NCBI GenBank assembly: GCA_015523605.1
Contig: WAKC01000043.1
Span: 111,339-167,135, forward strand
Length of the DNA: 55,797 nt
Direction: 5' to 3'
Source: Candidatus Geothermarchaeota archaeon
Lineage (GTDB): Archaea > Thermoproteota > Nitrososphaeria > Geothermarchaeales > JDFR-13
How positions within the stretch are numbered: position 1 is the stretch's first letter; every line of letters starts with the position of its first letter. A program made the position numbers and the translations under genes. The notes under the pieces were generated by a model, which did no database searches, was not told the origin of the DNA, and saw only the letters and a list, made by a program, of their open reading frames with translations. Positions 8,974 through 17,838 of this stretch are shown here, piece after piece.

Positions 8974-9933
8974 TTATAATAGCTTCCGAGCCAATGTATT
9001 AGACATCACATATTCTCTATCAAGCCATGTAACTATCTCGACATCACCAAGCTTTATAAGGTCGTGGAGCGTCTCCTCGGGATTTAGATTGAATAGTTTA
9101 AAGTATTTATAGGCATCCTCCTTTGTCATAGGATACAATGTAGAGATGTAAATAAACTCCTCAATTGGGTCGTCCATCTTCTTGTTTACATACGATTCAG
9201 GTATATAATCGACTATCTCTACCCTATTCGGCATAAATTTGGTTAAACGTGTATAAATATAGGTTAATTTTTCAGTCTTTGGGGGTCTTGCACCACCACG
9301 ATTGGGATAATAAGGAGTGTTTATAAATACTTTATTAGGATTGATAGCCTTTACAGCACTAATCATATCATTTAAATCCTCGATATGATCGTTATAACCC
9401 TCGACGAGCATTATATCGAGATATAACTTCCCTCTATATTCCCTTCTAAACCTAGTTAGGTGATAATATACTTCAGTAGGATCGACTCTAATACTCGGTT
9501 TATTTAAATCGTCAATTACATCCTTCCTTAATGTGTCAAATTTTATCATTACAATGTCAAACTGTTTCAGTAGGTTGAATATATGGTTATTAGACAATGT
9601 AGATCCGTTTGTATATAGGGCCACTGGAATACCATAAGACTTTAGATATTTAAGGATTGTTGGTAGCTCAGGGTCTAAAGTGGGTTCACCTATGGGGGAT
9701 ATGAGTAGGGCCTTTATGCTTCTCAAGCCATACTTCCTAATGTATTCCTCAATTTGCTTCTCGAAACGGGTTAGCCTGTCTAGGTAGGAGGGACAACTAT
9801 CCTTGAATATCCTGCCAAGATAACAATATTTACACATGAAGTTACAGGTAGTATATTCATAGTTATTGATTAAATATACTTTTTTTAGCCTAGGCTCTAA
9901 TATGGGCCCACCGATAAACCGATTCAATATCAT
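8974..9933 (-). CDS. Radical SAM protein with C-terminal winged-helix-like region
   Basis: Iron-sulfur enzyme that cleaves S-adenosylmethionine to start radical chemistry. The [4Fe-4S] ligands are Cys30, Cys34 and Cys37 in TTCNFMCKYCYLG. The SAM-binding GEPTLDPEL block and barrel strands (ALYTNGSTL, FDIVMIKFDT) follow, with a FINTPYYPNRGG strand late in the barrel. The last 75 residues look like a small helical/winged-helix domain (MTKEDAYKYFKLFNLNPEETLHDLIKLGDVEIV). The layout is that of the COG0731-type radical SAM group, close to wyosine-base enzymes, but the reaction cannot be assigned. It is transcribed alone from an AT-rich 89-bp upstream gap. Confidence 0.85.
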   Translation of the reverse strand: MILNRFIGGPILEPRLKKVYLINNYEYTTCNFMCKYCYLGRIFKDSCPSYLDRLTRFEKQIEEYIRKYGLRSIKALLISPIGEPTLDPELPTILKYLKSYGIPVALYTNGSTLSNNHIFNLLKQFDIVMIKFDTLRKDVIDDLNKPSIRVDPTEVYYHLTRFRREYRGKLYLDIMLVEGYNDHIEDLNDMISAVKAINPNKVFINTPYYPNRGGARPPKTEKLTYIYTRLTKFMPNRVEIVDYIPESYVNKKMDDPIEEFIYISTLYPMTKEDAYKYFKLFNLNPEETLHDLIKLGDVEIVTWLDREYVMSNTLARKLL

Positions 9934-10022
9934 TATAATATAGTTATTCCAATAATATGCTATTGAAAAATGCTATTATAAAGTATATATTTTATTACCA
10001 CCTGGATTATTAAACATAATTA

Positions 10023-10631
10023 TTACTTTACACTCCCCTTTCGGGATACATAATCACTATATTTAACATAAAATCTATAAGGATGGGGAAGATCTTTAGT
10101 AACACCTATTCTATATGATCTCTCAATCTCCTCCTCATCCAATATCAGATAGTCTAATACAATTATCGATGAGTCACTCATATATACAGGAATACCGTCT
10201 TCCTCCTTAGTTATTTGAAGGGCTCTAGTCAACCTACCTGGGCCGGTTGTCAACAACTTCTTTTGTTTAACTCCTCTCAAACTCCTCATATATTCAATTC
10301 CAATTAGGGGCTCTATCGATCTAATTAGTACGGCACCAGCCTCCCTCTCCGTTGTTACTATATTTAGGAGCCAGTTTCCATGAACCATATATACAAGTGT
10401 ATGTCCAGGGTCTCTCCACATCGCATCACCTATCTTCCCCTTCTTGGATGCGCGGGATGCTGGGTCATCCCTACCAAAATATGCCTCAACCTCAGTAATC
10501 ATTCCTCCCATAACCTTATTATCTAAGACTCTTATGAGGAGTTTACCAAGGAGTTTCTTTGCAACCTCATCAGGGGATTCATTATAGAATTTTTGTTGGA
10601 GTATCTCTCCGTAGTTGGGTGATACCCTCAT
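10023..10631 (-). CDS. 3-methyladenine (alkyladenine) DNA glycosylase, AAG/MPG family
   Basis: Base-excision repair enzyme that removes alkylated purines (3-methyladenine, hypoxanthine and related bases) from DNA. The family blocks are present in order: AKKLLGKLLIRV, the catalytic region MITEVEAYFGRDDPASRASKK with the conserved Glu, the HTLVYMVHGNWLLNIVT strand that lines the base pocket, AGAVLIRSIEPL and TGPGRLTRALQI. At 202 residues it has the length of bacterial and archaeal members. The usual aromatic residue in YGMH is replaced (VHGNW), a small variation. It is divergent from the CBS-domain gene and shares a short promoter gap with it. Confidence 0.92.
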   Translation of the reverse strand: MRVSPNYGEILQQKFYNESPDEVAKKLLGKLLIRVLDNKVMGGMITEVEAYFGRDDPASRASKKGKIGDAMWRDPGHTLVYMVHGNWLLNIVTTEREAGAVLIRSIEPLIGIEYMRSLRGVKQKKLLTTGPGRLTRALQITKEEDGIPVYMSDSSIIVLDYLILDEEEIERSYRIGVTKDLPHPYRFYVKYSDYVSRKGSVK

Positions 10632-10682
10632 TCTCTTTACAATTTAAATCTCTAGATTCAATATTAATATTGGTGTATCCTC

Positions 10683-11102
10683 ATGAGGATATCTCTGAAG
10701 GTTAGGGATATTATGGATGACAAGGTATATATGGTTGATGAATCGGCTTCCTGTAGGAATGCGTTGAAGGTGATGGTTGAGAAGGGTGTATGGAGCCTAC
10801 TTGTGAGTAGAGAGGGACTACCCGTAGGGGTTGTGACTGAGAGGGATATTATCAAGAAGGTTATCGTTAAAGGTTTGAGTCTGGATGGTGTTAAAGTAGG
10901 GGAGATAATGTCCTCACCTATTATAACGATAGGCCCCGATGAGCCGGTGGCTCGTGCTATGGAGCTTATGGCCGCAAATGATATAAGAAGGGTATATGTA
11001 GTGGAGGAGGGTAAGGTAATAGGGAGGGTTACTCAGACAAATGCTTTTAAGAAGATATTAGATCTGCTTATGTTGTTAAGCGATCTTACATGGTATATGT
11101 AA
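10683..11102 (+). CDS. Stand-alone CBS-pair protein
   Basis: A Bateman module of two CBS domains (about residues 8-60 and 72-125) and little else. Typical features are VRDIMDDKVYMVDESASCRNALKVM, PVGVVTERDII, VGEIMSSPIITIGPDEPVARAMELM and VIGRVTQTN. Such proteins bind adenine nucleotides or SAM and act as energy or metabolite sensors for a partner. The partner is not evident; the following transporter gene has its own TATA-like box. ATG 10683 has GGTG at 10672-10675. Confidence 0.9.
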   Translation: MRISLKVRDIMDDKVYMVDESASCRNALKVMVEKGVWSLLVSREGLPVGVVTERDIIKKVIVKGLSLDGVKVGEIMSSPIITIGPDEPVARAMELMAANDIRRVYVVEEGKVIGRVTQTNAFKKILDLLMLLSDLTWYM

Positions 11103-11188
11103 ATATAACTATTTTTTACGGTAGACGGCTCAGTAAATGAAGGCATTTCAAAAAATTTAAATAGAGGATTTTAAATTGTTTTAGGGAA

Positions 11189-12589
11189 ATGAGGGCCCGA
11201 GAAATTCTCCCTATCGCAATATCATTTGTGATATTTGCTTTCATGTTAATGTTAGAGTTTGATTTGAAGTCTTCTCTAGCTGTTTCTATAATTGCCTTTG
11301 TTATATCAACTACTCTACTCATATGGAGGAAGCGGTTAGCTGCAGGGATTTTCGGGCTGGCTATAGCCTTTATATTTAATATCCTACCCTTTGAACTCTT
11401 CCTCGAGTTTATGCATATGGATATAATATTGTTCCTCCTTGGTATGATGGTTGTTGTCGGATATCTGGAGGAGGTAAATTATTTCGAATATATTATAGCA
11501 AAGATTATTCCATATCTACATGGCCATCCCAGGAGATTCTACTCAGTTTTTATTGGTTTGGGTGCACTTTTTGCAGCTATAGTTGATGAGGTTACAGCGA
11601 TCCTATTCACAAGTGTAATCATGTTGGAGCTGTCATCTATATATAAGATAGAGCCTCGAAAATTCCTTCTACCCATTACATACGCCGTGATCATAGGTGG
11701 TACAGCTACTGTAATGGGTAACCCAGTCGCTATATTGGTGGCTTTCAACGGTGGGCTCACAATGTTTGACTTCTTCGTATGGGCTACTCCTGTTACCATA
11801 GTCTCACTAGGTATACTTATTCTCTACACGTTCTTCTTCCTAAGGGAAGATCTAAAGAAGCTATATAACAAAATGTCTGAGGTAGATGTGGGGGAGATAG
11901 TGGATATTTTATCTAAAGAGGCTCCTGAATCTAGGAAACCCACTGTATTATTTCTCTCCGTATTAATACCTATTATAGTACATGGTGAGATAGCTAAAAT
12001 ACTAAACATGTTCGGAATATATGTAAAGCCGAAGTTGATTCTAGTATCCGTCGCGTTGCTAGCCGCCGCCTATATTATTGCTTTCGAAGGCGATATGGGT
12101 ATGGGTGTATTCCTCCATAGAGTTGATTGGCAGACTCTTGTATTTCTCATGTCATTCTTCAGTCTGGTAGGTTCATTGGAGTATGTAGGCCTATTGAGTA
12201 TTATATCCGAGGGTCTGGTTGATTTATCGGGTGGTAGGGTGGAGCTTCTATATCTGTATATCTCAGGTATAACTGCATTCCTAAGCCCTATACTTGACAA
12301 TGTCTTAACTGTAGCGACAATCTCACCTATAATTATTGAGCTTGGGAATTTAGGGATAAACACGTATCATCTATGGTTTGGAACATTATTTGCGGGGGTT
12401 TTGTCCGCTCTGGCAACACCCATAGGTACCTCCGCTAGTCTTGTTATGCTAGGGTTACTCGAAAAAAGGCGTTTAAAGGCTGTTACCATTGGTGAATGGG
12501 TGAAGATGGGTCTTCCATTAGCAGTTATAGTCACTTCACTCGCATTGATGACTGTATATATAAGAGCCTATGGACTGAATTTTATGTAA
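11189..12589 (+). CDS. NhaD/ArsB-type (ion transporter superfamily) membrane transporter
   Basis: Polytopic membrane protein of 466 residues with about 11-12 hydrophobic segments. It has the two repeated re-entrant motifs of the ion transporter superfamily: GGTATVMGNPVAI in the first half and ALATPIGTSASLVMLG in the second. An acidic pair inside a helix (AAIVDEVTAIL) and LSPILDNVLTVATISPI suit a cation-coupled mechanism. NhaD Na+/H+ antiporters and ArsB arsenite pumps both belong here; the GNP motif favours an NhaD-like or general anion/cation carrier, and no ars genes are nearby. A TATA-like AATTTAAATA lies at 11153-11162, about 30 bp before the ATG. Confidence 0.85.
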   Translation: MRAREILPIAISFVIFAFMLMLEFDLKSSLAVSIIAFVISTTLLIWRKRLAAGIFGLAIAFIFNILPFELFLEFMHMDIILFLLGMMVVVGYLEEVNYFEYIIAKIIPYLHGHPRRFYSVFIGLGALFAAIVDEVTAILFTSVIMLELSSIYKIEPRKFLLPITYAVIIGGTATVMGNPVAILVAFNGGLTMFDFFVWATPVTIVSLGILILYTFFFLREDLKKLYNKMSEVDVGEIVDILSKEAPESRKPTVLFLSVLIPIIVHGEIAKILNMFGIYVKPKLILVSVALLAAAYIIAFEGDMGMGVFLHRVDWQTLVFLMSFFSLVGSLEYVGLLSIISEGLVDLSGGRVELLYLYISGITAFLSPILDNVLTVATISPIIIELGNLGINTYHLWFGTLFAGVLSALATPIGTSASLVMLGLLEKRRLKAVTIGEWVKMGLPLAVIVTSLALMTVYIRAYGLNFM

Positions 12590-12639
12590 GAATTTAAATT
12601 AAATCTATTTAAGGATTGAACCAAATTTAAAGTGGTGAG

Positions 12640-13092
12640 ATGTCGTTGAAGGGCGTTGAACTTCCAGTGGTCTTCAAATTCATCAATGCAATATATAAGG
12701 CCTTGTCGGAACAGTTTGGCGATGATTCCTGGGCTATCTTGTGGAGAAGCGGCGAGATATTATTTAAGGAGATTAAGGATGATATTGGGATCTCCAGGGA
12801 TATGGAGATTAATCATGCTATTCAAAGGCTCTGCGATTATATGCGTAGGCTCAGACTTGTAGAGCGTATAGAGTTTAAGTTTGACAAGGAAGCAATGACT
12901 GTCGAAACAATTGTGATATTTCCATTCAATATCGATATCTATAAGAGAGAGGCTGCAGGACCGATATACATATTTTCAAGCCTATTGGCTTCTATGCTTA
13001 GTTACCTAGGATATGATATTGAGAGGGAGGGAGAACATTATATCATGGATAAGAACAAGCTTGTTGAGAAGTGGAGGATAATTAAACGTTAA
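12640..13092 (+). CDS. Hypothetical protein, possibly V4R/HNOB-like alpha/beta domain
   Basis: A 150-residue soluble protein of no recognised family. It opens with a helical stretch (VFKFINAIYKALSEQFGDDSWAIL, then RSGEILFKEI), continues with charged helices, a beta hairpin (VERIEFKFDKEAMTVETIVI) and ends IYIFSSLLASMLSYLGYDIE followed by a short strand. The order resembles small-molecule-binding V4R or heme-NO-type domains, but no Cys or heme-ligand motif supports that, so treat it as a weak hint. It is a separate unit with GGTG at 12634 very close to the ATG and a TATA-like box around 12605-12612. Confidence 0.65.
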   Translation: MSLKGVELPVVFKFINAIYKALSEQFGDDSWAILWRSGEILFKEIKDDIGISRDMEINHAIQRLCDYMRRLRLVERIEFKFDKEAMTVETIVIFPFNIDIYKREAAGPIYIFSSLLASMLSYLGYDIEREGEHYIMDKNKLVEKWRIIKR

Positions 13093-13192
13093 TACCCTCC
13101 TCCTCATATCCAATCTTACTCTTTTTACATTTGAGATATATATAACTGATTAATCAATATGCTTCAGCCAGAATTTTGTTAAGTGATTTAGT

Positions 13193-14353
13193 ATGAAATC
13201 CGCCGTCATATTAGGTGGTGTTGGGGCTGTTGGGATAGAAGCGTCTCGAGATTTCATAGCTACCAGCGAGTTTGACGAGATTATAATTGCCGATTATAAT
13301 GTCGAGAAAGCCCGTAAATTTGTTGAGAATGAGGGGGATGAGCGGGTAAAAGCCGTTAGGGTTGACGTCAACGACTTGGATAGTCTGAGGAATGTTATAA
13401 GTGGACATGATATCGTCATAAATGCACTACCCTTTAAATATGACTATATCGTCACCAAAGTGGCTGTTGAAGAGGGGGTTTCAGGAGTAGATGTTGCGAC
13501 GGAGGAAGACCAGCTTGCACTGAGTGATAAAGCTGTGGAGAATGAAGTTCTTTTCGTCCCTGGTGTTGGGGCTACGCCTGGAACGACGAATATGATGGCT
13601 AAAAAGGCTGTGGAACTCCTTGACGAGGTTGAGGTTATCGAGATTTTCTGGGCTGCATTTAGATGTACCGCTCCAAGCCCAGGACTACTCCACGTTACGA
13701 TATGGGAGTTTGATCCAGAGTTGAAGGAGAGGGTTGTATACGAAGATGGTGAGTGGAAGACGGTGCCTCCTTATATAGGGGCCAAGACAGTTGAGTTCTT
13801 CCCATTGATAGGGAAGAGGGAGACTGTATTCGTTCCACATAGTGAGACATATACACTTCCACAGTATCTTCCAAGAGAAAAGAGACCTAAGAAGGTTTAT
13901 GTACGTGGTACATGGCCGGATGAGACTATGAATCTCCTTAAGGTTCTTTTATACTACGGATTTTATGATAATAAGCCAGTAGATTTTGACGGTGTAAGTG
14001 TCAAGCCAATGAGCTTCATCTATAAATTCCTTCTACAAAGTGAAAAAGCTCGAGAGACTGAGGTATGGGGTTATGGATTAAGGGTTGAAGCCGTAGGTAT
14101 GAAGAATGGTAGGGAGGCTAAGGTTATAGTGATGAATGAACATCCATATGATGTAGAGGGATGGGAAGGTAAAAGAGCTTATTTCAGGCCTATCGGCAAT
14201 CCATTGTCAATAGGTGCCCAGCTAATAGCAAAGGGGGAGACAGAGGTTAAATATGGTGTCGTTCCTCCAGAGGCTGCATTCAATCCAGATAGGTTCTTTA
14301 AAGAGCTGGAGAAGAGGGGTATCAAGATAAATTGGGAACTTCAATATTTATAA
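13193..14353 (+). CDS. Saccharopine dehydrogenase-like NAD(P)-dependent oxidoreductase
   Basis: Rossmann-fold oxidoreductase of the Lys9/saccharopine dehydrogenase-like group, 386 residues. The dinucleotide loop is GGVGAVG at residues 8-14, followed by IIIADYNVEKA, whose Asp suggests NAD preference. VRVDVNDLDSL, DIVINALPFKYD and FVPGVGATPGTTNMMA are typical of the family. The C-terminal half is the substrate domain. Such enzymes make or break secondary amines of amino acids (saccharopine, lysine 6-dehydrogenase, carboxynorspermidine). No lysine-pathway genes lie beside it, so the substrate is unknown. A GATATATATAAC promoter box sits at 13136-13146. The 3' end overlaps the convergent gene by 6 bp. 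Confidence 0.85.
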   Translation: MKSAVILGGVGAVGIEASRDFIATSEFDEIIIADYNVEKARKFVENEGDERVKAVRVDVNDLDSLRNVISGHDIVINALPFKYDYIVTKVAVEEGVSGVDVATEEDQLALSDKAVENEVLFVPGVGATPGTTNMMAKKAVELLDEVEVIEIFWAAFRCTAPSPGLLHVTIWEFDPELKERVVYEDGEWKTVPPYIGAKTVEFFPLIGKRETVFVPHSETYTLPQYLPREKRPKKVYVRGTWPDETMNLLKVLLYYGFYDNKPVDFDGVSVKPMSFIYKFLLQSEKARETEVWGYGLRVEAVGMKNGREAKVIVMNEHPYDVEGWEGKRAYFRPIGNPLSIGAQLIAKGETEVKYGVVPPEAAFNPDRFFKELEKRGIKINWELQYL

Positions 14354-14755
14354 AATCTTGGTGGGGGGATATCTACCCAACTTATTTTTTATACAGTGTC
14401 TAGCAAGTTCTATACTCCTCTTATACCTCCAATTCTTTACTAGTGAGACTTTAACCTCTTTAAATGGTCTAATCAATTCTGTAAAGTCTTCTGATTCAAC
14501 CAATCCACGAACAGTCTTGTTCCCGGGTAACACTATAACTACTGGTATTTCTGAGAGTCCCATCTCAAAATATTCCTTTAGAGAATCTATTAACGCTCTT
14601 ACTATTGCTTCTCTATAGGTTATCTTGCCAAGATATTTACACCAGAGATCAATAACTAGTTTATAGTGATTCTCAATTACTGTTGAATATGCGTAACCAT
14701 CCCCCCTTGAAATATATATGTATATGACGTGGAATCTCTCCATTGAAATCATCAA
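14348..14755 (-). CDS. Hypothetical protein with a faint RNase H-like pattern
   Basis: A 135-residue protein with no recognised family. The order (beta strands FHVIYIYISRGDGYAYSTVIE, a strand/helix break, then ITYREAIVRALIDSLKEYFEMGL and a strand IPVVIVLPGN) follows the start of an RNase H-like fold. However, the catalytic acidic set is not convincing, so no activity is claimed. It is divergent from the thioredoxin/YyaL-like gene with a 30-bp gap and overlaps the saccharopine dehydrogenase-like gene by 6 bp. I prefer it to the 86-codon frame on the opposite strand because its composition matches neighbouring proteins. Confidence 0.6.
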   Translation of the reverse strand: MMISMERFHVIYIYISRGDGYAYSTVIENHYKLVIDLWCKYLGKITYREAIVRALIDSLKEYFEMGLSEIPVVIVLPGNKTVRGLVESEDFTELIRPFKEVKVSLVKNWRYKRSIELARHCIKNKLGRYPPTKIL

Positions 14756-14791
14756 TAATATTTAGCTGGAGATTTATATCACTATGTGTAT

Positions 14792-16180
14792 ATGAAAAAG
14801 ATTATAGTTCTAGGTACAAACTGGTGCCTCTCTTGTAAGGAATTGTATGATAAGCTGGTTTTCAAGCTTGGTAGTGAGACTGTTAAATATATAGATGTTG
14901 AACAGTATCCCCATATAACGTCTAGATATAAGATTACGGGTTATCCAGCCATAGCCTATTTAGATGGTGACGAACTTAAATATATCGAGACAACTCTTGA
15001 GTTGGATGAGATTATAGAGAATTACAAATTCATGGATGCCTTGTCGATAAGTGACGATATATTTAGATGTCTCATGAAGTATGGGTCTAGTGGTTTGAAG
15101 AGTGAGACAATCCTCAGGATTGTGTCCAGTATAGAGAAGGATTTTGACTGGTTTAACGGTGGAATAAAGAGTGACTTCAAAAGATTCCCATATGAAGTGG
15201 CTGAGTTTATGCTTAGGTTATATATGGAGTCCGGTGTCGAAGGTTATCTCCGTATGATTCATAAGACGGTTGATATTGTTCTCCAGTCGCTCATGTTCGA
15301 CTATGGCAAGATGATGATATCTAGGATATCTTATTCACCCGATTGGGATGAACCCGACTATGTATATCTGCTTGAGGATCAAGCAAGATTTACAAGGATT
15401 CTTGTATACATCTATCTATTGACTAAAAATAAGATTTATTTAGACCTCGCTAAAAACATGGTTAAATCGATTATTAAAAACTTTTTCGATGGAAAGAAGA
15501 TTTATAGGGCTATCGTGGGAGAGAAGCTCATAGAACCAATCTATCCAAACATTTTATACGAAACATTATCATATCTAGCTGAAGCTTCAATCACTAAGGA
15601 CATCTCGAAACATACAATTAATTTGATAGGATATATCGATGGATTGGATGTCGTAATAGGTAATAGAGGATATAAATATGTTGGAGACCTAATTGAATAT
15701 GGAAAGGCTTCTATAAGGTTTTACGAGGTCTTCCGATGGGAACGTGGACTTAAACTTTTGGAAGAGGTGGTTAAACAACTAGAGAGTTTGAGGGGGAATG
15801 TTCTCTATAGAGATGTTGATAAGCAGGTATTAAGTCCATTTGATTCTTGGAGGTGTATCCCGATAAGGGAGAATATTGGGTGTAGCGAATTACTATATAG
15901 ATATGCTGTTCATACCGATAGTCCGGAGATGATGGAACAGTCTAAAAAAGTTATAGAGAAACTAGATCCTAGTGAGATTAGAGATTTAAATACTCTTTCA
16001 CAATATGGATTAGTTCTCGCCAACCATTTATATGGTTCTGATATTCTGGTTATAGCTGGATATAGTAGTATTCCATCCAAAGCCCTCAACATGTTGAAAC
16101 CATATACGATTATAACCTACAGAGATGAGGGAGAGAGGTATATAGAGTATATTTCAAAGGATTTTAGATTTAGGCTGTGA
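14792..16180 (+). CDS. Compact thioredoxin + YyaL/SPATA20-like (DUF255-type) protein
   Basis: The first 80 residues are a thioredoxin fold with a CxxC redox centre, Cys12-Leu-Ser-Cys15 in LGTNWCLSCKEL, the strand VKYIDVEQYP and the cis-proline segment ITGYPAIAYLDGD. The remaining 380 residues are helical and follow the alpha/alpha-barrel of YyaL/SPATA20 proteins: FNGGIKSDFKRFPYE matches their GGFG-PKFP block, and a later EDQARFTRILVYIYLLTKNKIYLDLAKNM matches the helical-hairpin repeats. YyaL proteins are usually near 650-700 residues, so this is a short form. I choose ATG 14792 over GTG 14786. The next gene begins 5 bp after its stop, so they probably form an operon with the FMN-barrel/UbiA gene. 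The biochemical role of the family is unsettled. Confidence 0.7.
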   Translation: MKKIIVLGTNWCLSCKELYDKLVFKLGSETVKYIDVEQYPHITSRYKITGYPAIAYLDGDELKYIETTLELDEIIENYKFMDALSISDDIFRCLMKYGSSGLKSETILRIVSSIEKDFDWFNGGIKSDFKRFPYEVAEFMLRLYMESGVEGYLRMIHKTVDIVLQSLMFDYGKMMISRISYSPDWDEPDYVYLLEDQARFTRILVYIYLLTKNKIYLDLAKNMVKSIIKNFFDGKKIYRAIVGEKLIEPIYPNILYETLSYLAEASITKDISKHTINLIGYIDGLDVVIGNRGYKYVGDLIEYGKASIRFYEVFRWERGLKLLEEVVKQLESLRGNVLYRDVDKQVLSPFDSWRCIPIRENIGCSELLYRYAVHTDSPEMMEQSKKVIEKLDPSEIRDLNTLSQYGLVLANHLYGSDILVIAGYSSIPSKALNMLKPYTIITYRDEGERYIEYISKDFRFRL

Positions 16181-16185
16181 TTTTA

Positions 16186-17754
16186 ATGGCTATGGACGAG
16201 GATATTAGAAAGGAGATACTTCAGGTGTTAAGGAGTGCTACTGAGGCTACGGTATCCACTTATGGAGGCGAGAACATTAGGAATAGGGCTATGCACTATG
16301 CTGTGAAGGATGACTTTACCTTCTATCTGGCTAGTATGAAGGGAGACCCTAAGATAAGGCATATAACGAATATTCCATCTGTTACACTTTTGATCCTTCA
16401 TAAAGCTTCTCCTCCAGAGACGTATATGGATCTTCAAGAGTTTGGAAAGTGGAGTGAGACTGAAGTACATGGGAGAGCCATGATCGTAACCAGTGGTAAG
16501 GAGAGGGAGGAGGCTCTCAAAATGTTGAGTGAGAGAAGTCCAATCGTTAAATTGTTATACATGAATAACCAGACTCATATCCTAGAGATTATAAAGATTG
16601 TTCCAGAGGTTATCAAATATAAGAGGGTATCAGATATCTTGGCTGGGAAGCCACCTATAGTTCTGGATTTCACTAGGAGGGAGACGAGTTTCGAGGAGTT
16701 CGGGATAATAAAGAGGAAGTTGAAGAATCTCTATTATGCCATGAGGCTACCCTTCACCGCGGCTACAATTCCATCAATCCTATTAGGAGGTGTGCTAGCA
16801 TACTATATAGCTGGCGTCTTCGACACTGTTTTGTTTATCTTGACATTAGTAGGTGCAGTATTAGCGCACATAGGTCTAAATATGTTGAATGACTATTACG
16901 ACCATAAGCTCCATACAGACATTATAAATAAAGAGGCCGTCTCACCATTTACTGGAGGTAGTAAAGTCATTCAGATGGGGCTTCTTTCACCGACTGAGGT
17001 TCTATTTGCATCCCTAGTCTTTCTAGGTGTATCGATGGCTATTGGCATCTATCTCACAATTGTGTCATCGATATATGTATTGCTGGTGGCTATACTTGGC
17101 TTCCTAATTATATACATGTATCATGCACCTCCATTAAGGGCTGTAGGTAGAAAGGGTATGGGAGAATTCTTAGTGGGGATTGGCTTTGGACCAGTATATA
17201 CGTTGGGTGCATATGTTGTACAGACCGGCCAGCTATCCCTAACACCTGTTATAGCCGCCATCCCTCTTGCAATCTTCGTCGCCCTGATACTTTTGGTTAA
17301 TGAATTCCCAGACTATAAGGCGGATCTTGAGACGGGTAAACATCACCTAGTTGTCGTACTTGGAAGGGCTAAAGCGAGATACGCTGTCTACGCCATGTAT
17401 CTATCTGGTTTCCTATCAATTATCGTGCTATACCTCGTTGGAGTCTATCCAGTATATACCCTTGCATCGTTGATAGCATTGCCCCTAGCACTATATGGAT
17501 TGAGGAATCTACATAAGTACTACGATAGTCCGTTCGATATGCTACCAGCAATTGTAACCACTATACTGACGCACATGGTAGTCGGATTCTCCATAGTCTT
17601 TGGATATATAATGAGCATACTTCCAAACACGGTATACCTAACTATCTACATCGCCGGAGTCTCACTCTATATGGCCTATGAACTATTTGAGATTAGAAGA
17701 GGTGTTGCCGCCTTTAACCTGATCAAGTCGATGTTACAGAGAAGTCAACAGTAA
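16186..17754 (+). CDS. Fusion of FMN-binding split-barrel domain and UbiA prenyltransferase
   Basis: Residues 1-150 are a pyridoxamine-phosphate-oxidase-like FMN split barrel (TVSTYGGENIRNRAMHYAV, FYLASMKGDPKIRHITNIPSVTLLI, EVHGRAMIVTS). Residues about 190-510 are an integral membrane prenyltransferase with some eight to nine helices. Both Asp-rich motifs that hold the prenyl diphosphate and Mg2+ are present: NDYYD with Asp236 and Asp239, and DYKAD with Asp376 and Asp380. The gap after motif 1 and EFPDYKADLETGK resemble MenA (1,4-dihydroxy-2-naphthoate prenyltransferase), so a menaquinone-type quinone is likely the product. ATG 16186 or 16192 is preferred to GTG 16177, which overlaps the previous stop. 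A perfect 10-bp tandem duplication straddles the stop codon. Confidence 0.88.
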   Translation: MAMDEDIRKEILQVLRSATEATVSTYGGENIRNRAMHYAVKDDFTFYLASMKGDPKIRHITNIPSVTLLILHKASPPETYMDLQEFGKWSETEVHGRAMIVTSGKEREEALKMLSERSPIVKLLYMNNQTHILEIIKIVPEVIKYKRVSDILAGKPPIVLDFTRRETSFEEFGIIKRKLKNLYYAMRLPFTAATIPSILLGGVLAYYIAGVFDTVLFILTLVGAVLAHIGLNMLNDYYDHKLHTDIINKEAVSPFTGGSKVIQMGLLSPTEVLFASLVFLGVSMAIGIYLTIVSSIYVLLVAILGFLIIYMYHAPPLRAVGRKGMGEFLVGIGFGPVYTLGAYVVQTGQLSLTPVIAAIPLAIFVALILLVNEFPDYKADLETGKHHLVVVLGRAKARYAVYAMYLSGFLSIIVLYLVGVYPVYTLASLIALPLALYGLRNLHKYYDSPFDMLPAIVTTILTHMVVGFSIVFGYIMSILPNTVYLTIYIAGVSLYMAYELFEIRRGVAAFNLIKSMLQRSQQ

Positions 17755-17794
17755 TCAACAGTAATCTACTAACTCCAACTATCTATACGAAATC

Positions 17795-17815
17795 TTTATT
17801 TTTCCTTTTTCTTTT
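17795..17815 (+). terminator. T-rich transcription stop after the UbiA fusion gene
   Basis: A 21-bp pyrimidine tract made almost only of T lies 40 bp after the prenyltransferase stop codon, with the htpX-like gene starting just beyond it. It fits a hairpin-free archaeal terminator. Confidence 0.45.
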
Positions 17816-17838
17816 AATTGGTTAAGGGTAGATTAGAT

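Noticed and set aside
14358-14618. 86-codon plus-strand frame after the saccharopine dehydrogenase-like gene
   Set aside because: It lies wholly inside the 135-codon minus-strand gene, has no ribosome site, and its composition is that of a shadow.
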